Assembly: GCF_900232945.1 (NCBI RefSeq)
Contig: NZ_OCTU01000002.1
Coordinates: 199,689-263,688, forward strand
Direction of reading: 5' to 3'
DNA length: 64,000 bases
Source: Urinicoccus timonensis
GTDB lineage: Bacteria; Bacillota; Clostridia; Tissierellales; Peptoniphilaceae
Shown in pieces: positions 14,301-22,763 of this stretch (the first letter of the stretch is position 1; the number at the start of each line of letters is the position of its first letter). A program made the position numbers and the translations under genes. The notes beneath the pieces are model-generated. The model worked only from the letters and a program-made list of their open reading frames with translations, ran no database searches and was not told where the DNA came from.

Positions 14301-14852
14301 ATGAAGGTTATTTTGGATCCCAGGGGTTATTCTATGGAGGAAGTTTATGAGGCTTATGAGGGTCTTTGCCGAAAGACGGTCCGGGCTTATGGCTGGGAGG
14401 GGGTTTCTAAGGAGGATCTTTTCCAGGAGTGTATCTTGGAATTGTGTCGCTGTGTCCGGGATTTTGACCCGGACCGGGGAGTGGCTTTTCCGGCTTATGT
14501 CCAAAGGGCTTTGAAGTACCGGGTCTACGGAGCTCAAAGGAAGTGGCTCAAGGGTCAGGTGGATTCTTTGGATGCCGGGGAGGATTTTCAGGAGGCCTTG
14601 TTGGATCCTTTTGACTTGGAGGAGGCTGTTTGCCAGGAGGAGGAAAAAAGGCGGCTGGACTTTTATTTGGGGTCTTTATCTCCCAGGCAGGAGGAGGTTT
14701 TACGTCTCTATTATTATGAAAATTTGTCTTTGTCGGAAATTGCAGGTTTTTTGGGCCTGGCCTATAAGACGGTGGAGAACACCAAGGCGGCTGGGCTGAG
14801 GAATTTAAGGAGGTTATTTTATGCTTATGGACAAGAAGTTGATTCGTTTTAA
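14301..14852 (+). CDS. RNA polymerase sigma factor, sigma-70 family
   Basis: 183 residues. Region 2 spans about residues 20-80 (YGWEGVSKEDLFQECILELC, then FPAYVQRALKYRVYG). Region 4 spans about 125-178 with LSPRQEEVLRLYYYENLSLS and a helix-turn-helix ending KTVENTKAAGLRNLRR. Region 3 is absent, so it is ECF-like in layout. The ATG at 14301 has AAAGGAGGTG at ideal spacing; the in-frame GTG at 14280 lies inside the promoter. No anti-sigma gene is adjacent. The amidase overlaps it by 32 bases. With YvrJ/DUF2922/DUF1659 nearby, it resembles clostridial sigma-holin loci such as UviA/UviB or TcdR/TcdE in parts, not in sequence I can prove (inference). Confidence 0.85.
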   Translation: MKVILDPRGYSMEEVYEAYEGLCRKTVRAYGWEGVSKEDLFQECILELCRCVRDFDPDRGVAFPAYVQRALKYRVYGAQRKWLKGQVDSLDAGEDFQEALLDPFDLEEAVCQEEEKRRLDFYLGSLSPRQEEVLRLYYYENLSLSEIAGFLGLAYKTVENTKAAGLRNLRRLFYAYGQEVDSF

Positions 14853-15297
14853 TTTTTCTAGTCGCCAGGGGGCTCGGATTTCTTATATTGTGGTTCACGA
14901 TACGGGAAACCGGGCGGCCAGTGCGGATGCCATGAACCACTACCGGTATTTTAACGGGGGCAACCGGAGGGCTTCGGCACATTATTTTGTGGATGACAAG
15001 GGGGTTGTCCAGTTGGTGGAGGATGCTTATGCGGCCTGGCATTGTGGCGACGGTCGGGGCCGGTATGGGATTCGGAACAGTAATTCCATCGGGGTGGAGC
15101 TTTGCATCAACCAGGGCAACGACATGGCCAAGACCTATGATTATGCCCGGGACTTGATCCGGGAGCTGATGGCCTATTATGGGATTCCCAAGTCCCGAGT
15201 GGTCCGGCATTATGATGCCAGCCGGAAGGTCTGTCCGGGGCATATGTTGGGCAAGGGAGATTGGGGCCCCTGGTGGGGGTTTTGGGAGAGTTTGTAG
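14821..15297 (+). CDS. N-acetylmuramoyl-L-alanine amidase (Amidase_2 type)
   Basis: 158 residues, a single catalytic domain. Zinc ligands are the histidine in IVVHDTG (near residue 25), the histidine in VRHYDAS (near 130) and the cysteine in KVCPGH (near 140). NSNSIGVELC supplies the usual glutamate. It cleaves the muramyl-alanine bond of peptidoglycan. There is no signal peptide and no wall-binding domain, so export would need a holin-like route or lysis, as for phage endolysins. AAGGAGGTT precedes the ATG at 14821; translation is probably coupled to the sigma factor gene that it overlaps. Confidence 0.88.
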   Translation: MLMDKKLIRFNFSSRQGARISYIVVHDTGNRAASADAMNHYRYFNGGNRRASAHYFVDDKGVVQLVEDAYAAWHCGDGRGRYGIRNSNSIGVELCINQGNDMAKTYDYARDLIRELMAYYGIPKSRVVRHYDASRKVCPGHMLGKGDWGPWWGFWESL

Positions 15298-15935
15298 GTT
15301 TATATTTTTGAATTATCGGATGGTTTTGTAGGGGCGATTTTATATCGCCCTTTTTGCAAACCCGAATATGTTTATATTGGGAATAAATGTGTATTGACGG
15401 TGTTCCCTTGTGGATATATGTTTTGCATATCAATACGGGCCGGACAGGCCGGCCCCTACATGGAAATTTCTGTGCATTTATATGATCTCCAATATTTAAA
15501 TTTCCTGTTTATTAATACGGGCTAGACGAGCTAGCCCCTACAGATCATCCAGCAAGTTACCCGAAAATCTCCCGATCCAATCCTTCCAATAAAAAGAAAA
15601 AATCGATGAGCCGTTAAAAAAATTCAATGTCTGAGCGAAGCGAGTTTTGAATTTTTAGGATTGGCTACTTTTTTCTTACCCCAAGTGCGTTAGGGTGAGA
15701 GGTAGGGGTTTGGGGAAGGATAGGGCGAATCAAGACGCCCTACCTCCTTCCCCAAGAATATAAGAAAAGGTAAATATAGAGAATAATGTAAATAGAAATA
15801 TTCCCAATATTTACAAACCCAGATTCGCAACACGGGCGGCACAGGGCCGCCCCTACAATTAGAAAATCGAAGATTTCGGGTTAAATTATGGACAGGGCCA
15901 CCCCGAGGCCCCTCCTAGACTATCCATCAAATCTT
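15298..15935. repeat. Intergenic repeat block 5
   Basis: About 640 bp without genes. A right-facing R1 hairpin starts at 15328. Left-facing R1 hairpins are at 15436-15459, 15518-15541 and 15833-15856, each with a different stem (CGGCC, CTAGC and CGGCC types) but the same CCCCTAC foot. An R2-type inverted repeat lies at about 15593-15680 and an R3 inverted repeat at about 15684-15755. Confidence 0.85.
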
Positions 15936-15973
15936 CCATTTTTTCAATCTTCTTCTTTAATGCCTGGCTTGGG

Positions 15974-15984
15974 TATGGTATAAT
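15974..15984 (+). promoter_or_regulatory. Extended -10 promoter of folT
   Basis: TATGGTATAAT with no clear -35. It starts about 80 bases before the folate riboswitch. Confidence 0.65.
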
Positions 15985-16055
15985 ATTTTTATAAATGGGC
16001 CAGGGATTTTAAGGTCTTTGGGCTTGTTTATTCAATTGAAAGAATGTTTGTAGAA

Positions 16056-16176
16056 AAGGAAGATGCGCGTTAAGTGTTTATGGAATGGAGATGCCATAAA
16101 ACGAAGAGAGAACTCGCGATGCTCTTTCGATCCGCTGCGACATAGGACCTCCTATGCTAACAGCGAGAATAGGAGG
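16056..16176 (+). promoter_or_regulatory. Tetrahydrofolate (THF) riboswitch with SD-sequestering platform
   Basis: The aptamer shows the THF-I landmarks GCGCGTTAAGTG, ACGAAGAGAG and GATCCGCT in the right order and spacing. Downstream, CCTCCTAT (16148-16155) can pair with ATAGGAGG (16169-16176), the SD of folT. CATAGG (16141-16146) can instead pair with CCTATG (16151-16156), freeing the SD. This gives a two-state translational switch next to the aptamer. THF riboswitches commonly control folT (established knowledge). Confidence 0.88.
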
Positions 16177-16185
16177 TTGTTTTAT

Positions 16186-16716
16186 ATGAAATCTACATCT
16201 TCAAAACGTGTTTTATTTTTAGTTGTCATGGCTTTTTTTGTGGCCTTGCAAGTGGTGGTGGCCCGGGTGGTTTCTCTGGAAATCGGAAATGTTTTTCGGA
16301 TTAACTTTGCCTTTATCGTGGCGGCTCTTTCTGGGGCTTTGTTGGGACCGATTCCGGCGGCTCTTTGTGGGGTCTTATCGGACTTTTTGGGTTTTATGGT
16401 CCGGCCTGTTGGGGCTTACCATCCGGGTTTTGCCTTTACGGCGGCCTTGGTGGGTCTAGCTTATGGCTATATGCTTCATAACAAGCGGCCGATTTCAATC
16501 CGAAATATTGTCCTAGCTTGTCTTTTCCAAGTGGTCATTTGCAACTTTTTATTAAATTCGGTTTGGATTATGTCTTTTACAGGGAATACTTATATGCAAA
16601 CTTTGGCTGTTCGCCTTCCTGTGGAAGCGGTACAAGCTATTGTCAAGCCTATTGTTTTGGTCCTTGTGCTTCCCAAGATGGTTCCTCTTGTGGAAAAACA
16701 AGTGCATTTGGATTAG
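16186..16716 (+). CDS. folT: Folate ECF transporter S component FolT
   Basis: 176 residues, about five to six membrane segments. The motif ARVVSLEIGNVFRINFAFI near the N-terminus and GPIPAALCGVLSDFLGF are typical of ECF S components, which bind the vitamin and dock on the shared EcfAAT energising module encoded elsewhere. The THF riboswitch upstream fixes the substrate as folate. The ATG at 16186 follows TAGGAGG; the frame continues upstream only through the riboswitch. A peptidase gene follows after eight bases. Confidence 0.92.
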   Translation: MKSTSSKRVLFLVVMAFFVALQVVVARVVSLEIGNVFRINFAFIVAALSGALLGPIPAALCGVLSDFLGFMVRPVGAYHPGFAFTAALVGLAYGYMLHNKRPISIRNIVLACLFQVVICNFLLNSVWIMSFTGNTYMQTLAVRLPVEAVQAIVKPIVLVLVLPKMVPLVEKQVHLD

Positions 16717-16724
16717 GAGTATGA

Positions 16725-17096
16725 ATGTTTACGATAGAAGAAGTACAAGAGCTGCTGGATGAAGCAGCTCTTCGTTTACCCCAGGGGATTTTTGATGGTT
16801 TAACGGGGGGGGTGGTCTTGTCGGAAGAGGAGGTCTACCATCCGGATGATTTGAACCATGACTTGTTGATTATGGGCCAGTACCAGGTGGATTCTTTTGG
16901 GGCCCGGATTATGATTTATTATGGGTCTTTGATGAAGGTCTATGGGAATGAGTCCCGGGGTTTTTTATACCAGGAAGTGGAAAAGTTATTGCACCATGAG
17001 CTGCGGCACCATATTGAGCGTTTGGCCGGGGTCAATGACTTGGCTGAGGAGGATGCGGTCTTTTTAGAAGGCTATCGAAAGGGGCATCATGAATAA
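16725..17096 (+). CDS. Metallopeptidase family protein (zincin-like)
   Basis: 123 residues. The active-site motif HHELRHHIE near residue 90 contains HExxH and the extra histidine, with a downstream EEDAVFLEG that could give the third ligand. This fits the small zincin family often annotated as metallopeptidase family protein; substrates are not established. The ATG at 16725 lies after TAGGAG. It overlaps the next gene by eight bases, so folT, this gene and the J-domain gene form one unit. Confidence 0.8.
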   Translation: MFTIEEVQELLDEAALRLPQGIFDGLTGGVVLSEEEVYHPDDLNHDLLIMGQYQVDSFGARIMIYYGSLMKVYGNESRGFLYQEVEKLLHHELRHHIERLAGVNDLAEEDAVFLEGYRKGHHE

Positions 17097-17883
17097 ATTT
17101 TTAGGTCATTTGAACCAGGGCATCGGGGTCTTTTTTGACTATCTTTTGGGTGTTCTGATTACTCTTGTGTCGATTTTAGTGAATATTTTCGGCTCTTTAA
17201 AGGACTTATTGACGGCGGCTTTAACTTTTGGCGGGTGTTTTTTGTTCTTGGTTTTTTCCAATGTATTAATGTTTTCCCGCTATTCTTTTGTTTTTCTGCT
17301 GATTTTTATTTTTCCCTTTATTGGCAAGGTTGCTGTATCCTATCTCAAGTACTTGCAGTATATGGTGACGGAGTATTTTTATGAAAAGGCGGATTTTTAC
17401 CTCCAAGGCAAGGATGCTTCTTTTGATTCTATGGGGGACTATGGTCGCCGCTACAAGAGGATCAGGGAGCAGGAGAGGATTCGCCAGGAGCAGGAAAGAA
17501 TGCGGCAAGAACAGGCTCGTCGGGCGGCCCAAGAGGAGGCCTACCGTCGGCAATGGGAAGAGTTTGCCCGGTCTTTTGGTGAGCAGTTTACTTATGGTTA
17601 TGGAAACCGGGAGTCCTACGGAGGCTACCAGGGAGCCAGCCAAGGAGGACCCGGGTCTGTGGGTTTTGCCGACCAATACGAAAAGGCCGCCGGGGTCTTG
17701 GGGATTTCTCCCATGGCAGACAAGTATGAGATTAAGCTGGCCTATCGGAAGTTGGCCAAGAAGTACCATCCAGACATTAACAAGGACCCTTCGGCCACCA
17801 AGAAGTTCCAGGAAATTAACGATGCTTATGAGTTTATGAATGAAGACAATATGAATCGTTACCAGGCAATGAAGAAGGGGTAA
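17089..17883 (+). CDS. J-domain (DnaJ-like) membrane protein
   Basis: 264 residues. Two to three membrane segments fill about residues 15-90. A charged linker rich in [16 protein letters not shown] covers about 120-155 and a G/Y-rich stretch about 165-195. The C-terminal J domain (about 200-262) has [20 protein letters not shown] with the HPD tripeptide that stimulates Hsp70 ATPase. Putting the J domain at the C-terminus behind membrane segments suggests it recruits DnaK to the membrane (inference). Target unknown. Confidence 0.85.
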   Translation: MNKFLGHLNQGIGVFFDYLLGVLITLVSILVNIFGSLKDLLTAALTFGGCFLFLVFSNVLMFSRYSFVFLLIFIFPFIGKVAVSYLKYLQYMVTEYFYEKADFYLQGKDASFDSMGDYGRRYKRIREQERIRQEQERMRQEQARRAAQEEAYRRQWEEFARSFGEQFTYGYGNRESYGGYQGASQGGPGSVGFADQYEKAAGVLGISPMADKYEIKLAYRKLAKKYHPDINKDPSATKKFQEINDAYEFMNEDNMNRYQAMKKG

Positions 17884-17885
17884 GG

Positions 17886-17930
17886 ATTTAAGAGAGATTT
17901 GGGCTTGTGCCTGGGTCTCTTTTTTTTATT
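17886..17930 (+). terminator. Intrinsic terminator of the folT operon
   Basis: An imperfect AAGAGAGATTTGGGC / GCCTGGGTCTCTT stem is followed by a T-run. Confidence 0.75.
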
Positions 17931-17934
17931 TTGG

Positions 17935-18520
17935 ATTTTGTTCCCTATAATTGGTTTTTCTGAATATTTATATTGGACCTATATTTATATTTTCTGTTTA
18001 TCAATACGGGCGATCACTGTCGATTTCTGCCAATCAGACTGCACTTCGTTTGTCTTCTTGGGAAATCTTAGTATCTGACCTACCTACGATTCGAGCTTTG
18101 CTCTCATCGGGTTAGGTCATGAACAAGGTCGCCCCTACAGACCATCCAAAAATATATCCCCAATATAAACAAACCCGAATCCACAACATGGGCGGCACAG
18201 GGCCGCCCCTACAGACCATCCAAAACTTTTCCCGGATATGTATCGATTCGACTATTTAAAATGAGGTCAAAAAATTTGAGATTCGTTAAAAAATTTTGCT
18301 GTTTGAGCGTAGCGAGTTCAAAATTTTTAGAATCTCAAATTTTTTGCTTCTTTCAGTGCGTTAGGGTGAGAGGTAGGGGTTTGGGGAAGGATAGGGCGAA
18401 TCAAGACGCCCTACTTCCTTCCCCAAGATAAAGAGAAAAGAGTAGGTATAGGGAACAATGTAAATAGGGATAATCCTCGTATAACAATTCAGAATATATA
18501 TCCACAAGGGAAGAGGGCAA
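17935..18520. repeat. Intergenic repeat block 6, the last one in the window
   Basis: About 590 bp without genes. It has a left-facing R1 hairpin split by R4 (18007-18138), a left-facing R1 hairpin at 18189-18212, an R2 inverted repeat at about 18265-18349 and an R3 inverted repeat at about 18355-18425. The rest up to the ATPase promoter is AT-rich and unremarkable. Confidence 0.85.
18016..18120 (+). mobile_element. R4 element inside a left-facing R1 hairpin (filled site)
   Basis: 105 bp from ACTGTCGATTTCTGCC to GGGTTAGGTCAT, nearly identical to the copy at 6878-6982 and in the same host position. Confidence 0.6.
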
Positions 18521-18671
18521 ATAAAAATAAGTCCCAAAAACTAAAAAAAGTCCAAGCAATTTTTTTCTTCTGTTTCTTTGTTGCCAGTTATTCGCATGAT
18601 AAACATTTTCATGCCCCAGGCCTTTTATTTACTTGCTTCGGGGCTTGTGAAGAATTTATTTTTCTTGAACT

Positions 18672-18682
18672 TATGGTATAAT
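18672..18682 (+). promoter_or_regulatory. Extended -10 promoter of the V-type ATPase operon
   Basis: TATGGTATAAT, 39 bases before the first start codon, no clear -35. Confidence 0.65.
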
Positions 18683-18720
18683 AGGCATATAATAATCTTT
18701 GGAATGAAAGAAGGGATGTT

Positions 18721-19053
18721 TTGAAAAAAAGTATTGAAAGCATTCTTGATATTGACAGAAAGACAAGGGAGTTGGAAGAGGACACCAAGCGGTCTATTGA
18801 CCAAATGGATGCATCTTTTCGCAAGGAACTTTCTTCTTTGGAGTATCAAAGGTCTAAAGAAGCTAAGGAAAAGGCGAAGAGGTCTTACGACGAAACCTTG
18901 GATTCTTTCGCAAGGGATATTGAATCGGTAAAAAGTGCTTCTCAGGTCCAATTAAAGTCCATGGATCTTGAGTATGGCAAGGTGAAGGATGCCTTGGTGG
19001 AACGTGCTTTTACGAAAATTCTTGGGAAAGAAAGTGTAGACAATGATCAATAA
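18721..19053 (+). CDS. V-type ATP synthase subunit H (peripheral stalk)
   Basis: 110 residues, almost entirely charged helix (RKTRELEEDTKRSIDQMDAS and following), as expected for the stalk subunit that forms a coiled coil with subunit E. It starts with TTG; AAGGGATG lies at suitable spacing and the nearby ATG at 18716 is out of frame. It is first in the nine-gene operon and overlaps the subunit C gene by 11 bases. The call rests on size, composition and position, since the family is poorly conserved. Confidence 0.75.
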   Translation: MKKSIESILDIDRKTRELEEDTKRSIDQMDASFRKELSSLEYQRSKEAKEKAKRSYDETLDSFARDIESVKSASQVQLKSMDLEYGKVKDALVERAFTKILGKESVDNDQ

Positions 19054-20083
19054 ATTTGCTGCTATCAACGCAAAAATAGATCATATGTATGGTCAATTTC
19101 TAGAAGATGACGACATTTTAATGCTTGCTCGCAAGCAGGACTTGGAAGATGTTTTTCGAAGGGTCAATGACTATAATTTTTTAGACAAGTTTGATTCCTT
19201 TGAAAATGTATATGATGCTCAAGATGTCTTAGACGCTTATAAGAAGGACCAGGTCAACAAGCTGGCTCACTTTTTAACGGGGCCCTACAAGGAGTTTATG
19301 CAGGCCTACACCCGGAGTGAGGAGATGAATCGGCTGAAGTTGGTTTTACGCTGTCTCCGCTTCCACAAGGATGTGGGGGATTTGACTTTTAACCAGCTGG
19401 TGATTAACAAGCAAAAAATTCAGATTAAGAATGAGACAATCGCACAATTTATTGATAGACTAAAGATGACCAAGTATTACAGAATTTTGAAGCCTTATCA
19501 AAATGAGGAGGAGGATGTAATACTTTTTTATATGGAAATGAACCTGGACAAGCTCTACTATCAAGACTTGATAGGGGCTACGGCCAAGTTTTCTAAGGAA
19601 AACAAGGACTGGTTCAAGAAGACCTTTGGTCGCAAGATTGACTTGTTGAACATTCTCTGGATGGCCCGGGCCAAGAAGTACTATCAACTTTTACCGGAAG
19701 AAATCATGAACTTCTGTATTCTTGGTGGGGACTACTACAACTACAAGCGTCTATCGGACCTTTGTTATACGAAGTCGGAGGGGGAATTTTTAAAGAAGAT
19801 TGCCCAAACGCCCTATGCCTTTTTGTTTGAAGGGGAGGATGTGTATTTATACAGCCACCGTAGGGCCAGTCGTTTCTTGTATTATTACTGCAAGAGCCAA
19901 ATCAAGTTTTCTAAGGGGAACATGGGCAAGTTGTTTTGCTATTTGATTATCTTGGAAAGTGAGATGGATGACTTGAGAATCTTGTTTGAAAGTGCTCGTT
20001 TCCACATTCATACGGAGGATAAGCTGAAGTATTTAACGAGACATTTAGGACATATAGAAGGAAGTGAAGTTAATGGCTATTGA
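19043..20083 (+). CDS. ntpC: V-type ATP synthase subunit C
   Basis: 346 residues, the usual size. It is a mostly helical, Tyr/Leu-rich protein with repeated helix bundles (MLARKQDLEDVFRRVNDY near the start; YLYSHRRASRFLYYYCKSQI near 265-285). Subunit C joins the central rotor to the membrane ring. It lies between the H and I genes and overlaps the I gene by 11 bases. Confidence 0.88.
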   Translation: MINKFAAINAKIDHMYGQFLEDDDILMLARKQDLEDVFRRVNDYNFLDKFDSFENVYDAQDVLDAYKKDQVNKLAHFLTGPYKEFMQAYTRSEEMNRLKLVLRCLRFHKDVGDLTFNQLVINKQKIQIKNETIAQFIDRLKMTKYYRILKPYQNEEEDVILFYMEMNLDKLYYQDLIGATAKFSKENKDWFKKTFGRKIDLLNILWMARAKKYYQLLPEEIMNFCILGGDYYNYKRLSDLCYTKSEGEFLKKIAQTPYAFLFEGEDVYLYSHRRASRFLYYYCKSQIKFSKGNMGKLFCYLIILESEMDDLRILFESARFHIHTEDKLKYLTRHLGHIEGSEVNGY

Positions 20084-22010
20084 GCAAATGCGGATGATGA
20101 ATTTAATTGGGCCCAAGCCCACCATGAATTCTGTCTTGGTGGATTTATTGCGCTTGGATGCTTGTGAATTTATTCATGCTCAAGGGGAAGTGGACAAGAA
20201 TAATTTTGCCTTAAGTTTGGAAGATGAAAGCAACTTAGACAAGAATATTGAACTCAACTATGTCAAGCCCTTTGAGACCAGCCAGTCTCTAGACCAGGGA
20301 CGGGACTTGCTCCAAGGACTTAGGGATTTTTATGGTTTCCAAGATATCGACCATGTCTATGCCGACAGGGTGGATATGACCAAGGACTACAGCCCCATCA
20401 TCGATATGATGAAAAAGCAAAGGGCGGACCATGACCAAATCCACAAGAGTTTGGAGATTTTGGAGGAAATTGAAAATAACCGGGCTCTTTTTGACGATAT
20501 TGACGCCAACTTGGAGGACTTGTCGGAGCTGGAAAATTTCAATGTCCGTTTTGGTTTTTTAACGGCGGAAGGTCGCTTTCGTTTAAAGAAGAATTATGGG
20601 AATATCCTGGCGGTTTTTTACCACACAGGGACTCTTGACAAGGACCGGGAAATTTATTTCACCATCTATCCACAGGAAATGGAAAATGAAATTGACCGGG
20701 TCTTAAAGTCTTTAGGCTGGATGGACATTGATATTTTGGGCCATGATGAACGGATCTCCAAGGATATCATCCTGAACTTGGATGTGGAAATCCAAGAACT
20801 TCGAAACCAAGGGGACCAAATTGAGGCAGAAAGGGTTCAATATGTCCAAGACCACCAAGAGGACATGAAGGAGGCCTTGGCCTATCTCTATTTAAAGGAT
20901 AAGATTGAAGACTTAAAGACCATGATGTTGCAGTCAGACCACTATTATTTCTTATCTGCCTGGGTTGGGGTGTCGGATATTGAAGCCATCAAGGCCTTGG
21001 AAGGCAAGTACAAGGGCCTATCCATTGACTTTATTGATCCCAAGAAGAATTCCAACCCTCCTACAAAATTAAAGAATTGGAAATTTTTCAAGCCTTTTGA
21101 ATTTTTGATCAATATGTACGGTACACCGAATTATTATGAATTTGATCCTACGGTGATCTTTGGGATTACCTATATGATCTTGTTTGGCGCCATGTTCGGT
21201 GATATTGGTCAAGGGGCAGTATTCTTCCTAGCAGGAATGGTCTTGTCCCGCAAGCTGGGCGCCTTTGGACAGCTTTTAAAACGTCTAGGCCTGTCGTCTA
21301 TGGTCTTTGGGGCCTTGTACGGGTCGGTATTTGGTAGCGAGGAAATCTTCTCAGGCATCTGGTTTAAGCCCTTTGACCAAATCAACCGGACCCTGGTTAC
21401 GGCCATTTGTTTTGGGGTTGTACTCTTGTTGATTTCTTATGTTCTTGGGATTTACAACCAAGTCAAGCAGGATGGAAAGAGCCAGGCCTTCTTTTCCAAA
21501 GAAGGGGTTTTGGGCCTGGTGATTTTCTTAAATGTCATTAGCATTGGGATTTATCTATTGACCAAGACAGTGATTATTCCAGTCTATGTCAGTGGGTTTT
21601 TCATCGTGCTCTCCTTGGTCTTGATGTTGTTCCAAGGACCGATTATAGAAAAGTTAAGCCACAAAAAAGTTGTAGAATCCAAGGTGGACTATTACACAGA
21701 AGGGATTTTCTCCCTGGTGGAAACCATGCTTTCTACGGTTACGGGGATTATTTCTTTTATCCGGGTGGGGGCTTTTGCCATCAACCATGTGGGCTTGTTT
21801 TTAGCCTTCCAAACCCTGGGTAAGATGATTGGGTCTTCCGGAGGAAATATGGTGGTTTTAATTATAGGGAACATTGTCATTATTGCCCTGGAAGGGTTGA
21901 TTGTCTTTATCCAATCCTTGCGTTTGGAATATTATGAAATGTTCAGTCGTTTTTACAAGGGAAATGGCCGCTTGTTTAAGGCGGATAAGATATCCATGAA
22001 GGAGGATTAA
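20073..22010 (+). CDS. ntpI: V-type ATP synthase subunit I (116-kDa/a subunit)
   Basis: 645 residues. The N-terminal cytosolic half (1-340) carries a coiled coil near 85-115. The C-terminal half has seven to eight membrane segments, including FGITYMILFGAMFGDIGQGA and the segment with SFIRVGAFAINHVGLF, which holds the arginine of the ion half-channels. The ATG at 20073 follows GAAGGAAGTGA; the in-frame GTG nine bases upstream lies in that SD. Ion type (H+ or Na+) cannot be decided from this gene alone. Confidence 0.92.
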   Translation: MAIEQMRMMNLIGPKPTMNSVLVDLLRLDACEFIHAQGEVDKNNFALSLEDESNLDKNIELNYVKPFETSQSLDQGRDLLQGLRDFYGFQDIDHVYADRVDMTKDYSPIIDMMKKQRADHDQIHKSLEILEEIENNRALFDDIDANLEDLSELENFNVRFGFLTAEGRFRLKKNYGNILAVFYHTGTLDKDREIYFTIYPQEMENEIDRVLKSLGWMDIDILGHDERISKDIILNLDVEIQELRNQGDQIEAERVQYVQDHQEDMKEALAYLYLKDKIEDLKTMMLQSDHYYFLSAWVGVSDIEAIKALEGKYKGLSIDFIDPKKNSNPPTKLKNWKFFKPFEFLINMYGTPNYYEFDPTVIFGITYMILFGAMFGDIGQGAVFFLAGMVLSRKLGAFGQLLKRLGLSSMVFGALYGSVFGSEEIFSGIWFKPFDQINRTLVTAICFGVVLLLISYVLGIYNQVKQDGKSQAFFSKEGVLGLVIFLNVISIGIYLLTKTVIIPVYVSGFFIVLSLVLMLFQGPIIEKLSHKKVVESKVDYYTEGIFSLVETMLSTVTGIISFIRVGAFAINHVGLFLAFQTLGKMIGSSGGNMVVLIIGNIVIIALEGLIVFIQSLRLEYYEMFSRFYKGNGRLFKADKISMKED

Positions 22011-22014
22011 AAAA

Positions 22015-22440
22015 ATGGGGAAAATTATTTTGTTTTTATCTTTGACAGTTGTTGCGCTTTTTGCCGGGGCAGGTTTTCTTGCCTATAACAGGACAGAAAA
22101 GTCCAAGAAGTTTGTTCGTTCAGTGATTAAGTTAAACTTATTTATCTTTGTACCAGTTTTCATCTTCGGTCTTGTGACCCTGGTACCAGAAATCACCCAA
22201 GCTGCTAGTGAAAGTGCTTCTGCTAGTGGTCAAGGCCTGGGTTATTTGGCTGCTGGTTTATCCACTGGTCTTGCTGCCCTGGGTGCTGGTGTTGCGGTAT
22301 CTAATGTAGGTTCTGCAGCCATTGGGGCTGTCAGTGAAGATCCAGACATTCTTGGTAAGTCCATGATTTACCTGGGACTTGCTGAAGGGATTGCCATTTA
22401 CGGTCTGATTATTTCTATTATGATTTTAGGATCCCTATAA
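22015..22440 (+). CDS. ntpK: V-type ATP synthase subunit K (c/proteolipid ring subunit)
   Basis: 141 residues. The C-terminal hairpin (about 75-141) is the canonical c-subunit: GLGYLAAGLSTGLAALGAGV, then IGAVSEDP and YLGLAEGIAIYGLI, with the ion-binding glutamate at residue 124. The N-terminal hairpin (3-22 and 40-60) is not c-like and has a basic loop, so only one ion site per polypeptide is present. Overlaps the next start codon (TAATG). Confidence 0.93.
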   Translation: MGKIILFLSLTVVALFAGAGFLAYNRTEKSKKFVRSVIKLNLFIFVPVFIFGLVTLVPEITQAASESASASGQGLGYLAAGLSTGLAALGAGVAVSNVGSAAIGAVSEDPDILGKSMIYLGLAEGIAIYGLIISIMILGSL

Positions 22441-22763
22441 TGCGCTCTTTGGCCTTAACGGATAATCGAGATATTTTAACTGGTTTGCGAATGGCAGGAA
22501 TTGAAGGGGTCTTGTGTGGAGACGAGGAGTCCTTAAGGGACGAATTCCACCGGGCCCTGGCCAATGACAAGGTGGGCTTAATTGTCTTAACTACCAAGGG
22601 TTTTTATGCCCTGGAGGAGGAAGTCATTGATGTGAAGATGCACAGGGCATCTCCTCTAATTGTCACAATTCCGGAGATTGACGGTCAGATGGACCAAGAT
22701 TTTATCTTAAAGTACATTCAAGAATCCATCGGTATTGGAATGAAGGATGATGCAAAGGAATGA
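22440..22763 (+). CDS. V-type ATP synthase subunit F
   Basis: 107 residues, usual length for the central-shaft subunit that regulates rotation. A Rossmann-like alternation (ALTDNRDILTGLRMAGIEGV, VGLIVLTTKGF, SPLIVTIPEID) is typical. Start and stop overlap both neighbours by one and four bases, so translation is coupled. Confidence 0.88.
   Translation: MRSLALTDNRDILTGLRMAGIEGVLCGDEESLRDEFHRALANDKVGLIVLTTKGFYALEEEVIDVKMHRASPLIVTIPEIDGQMDQDFILKYIQESIGIGMKDDAKE

Noticed and set aside
14548..15433. Long minus-strand ORFs opposite the sigma factor and amidase genes
   Set aside because: Proline-rich, low-quality translations in the shadow of two genes with clear domains; no SD and no family motif.
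16063..16185. N-terminal extension of FolT from the ATG at 16063
   Set aside because: The extra 41 codons run through the THF riboswitch and the SD sequestor; the ATG at 16186 has the proper SD.
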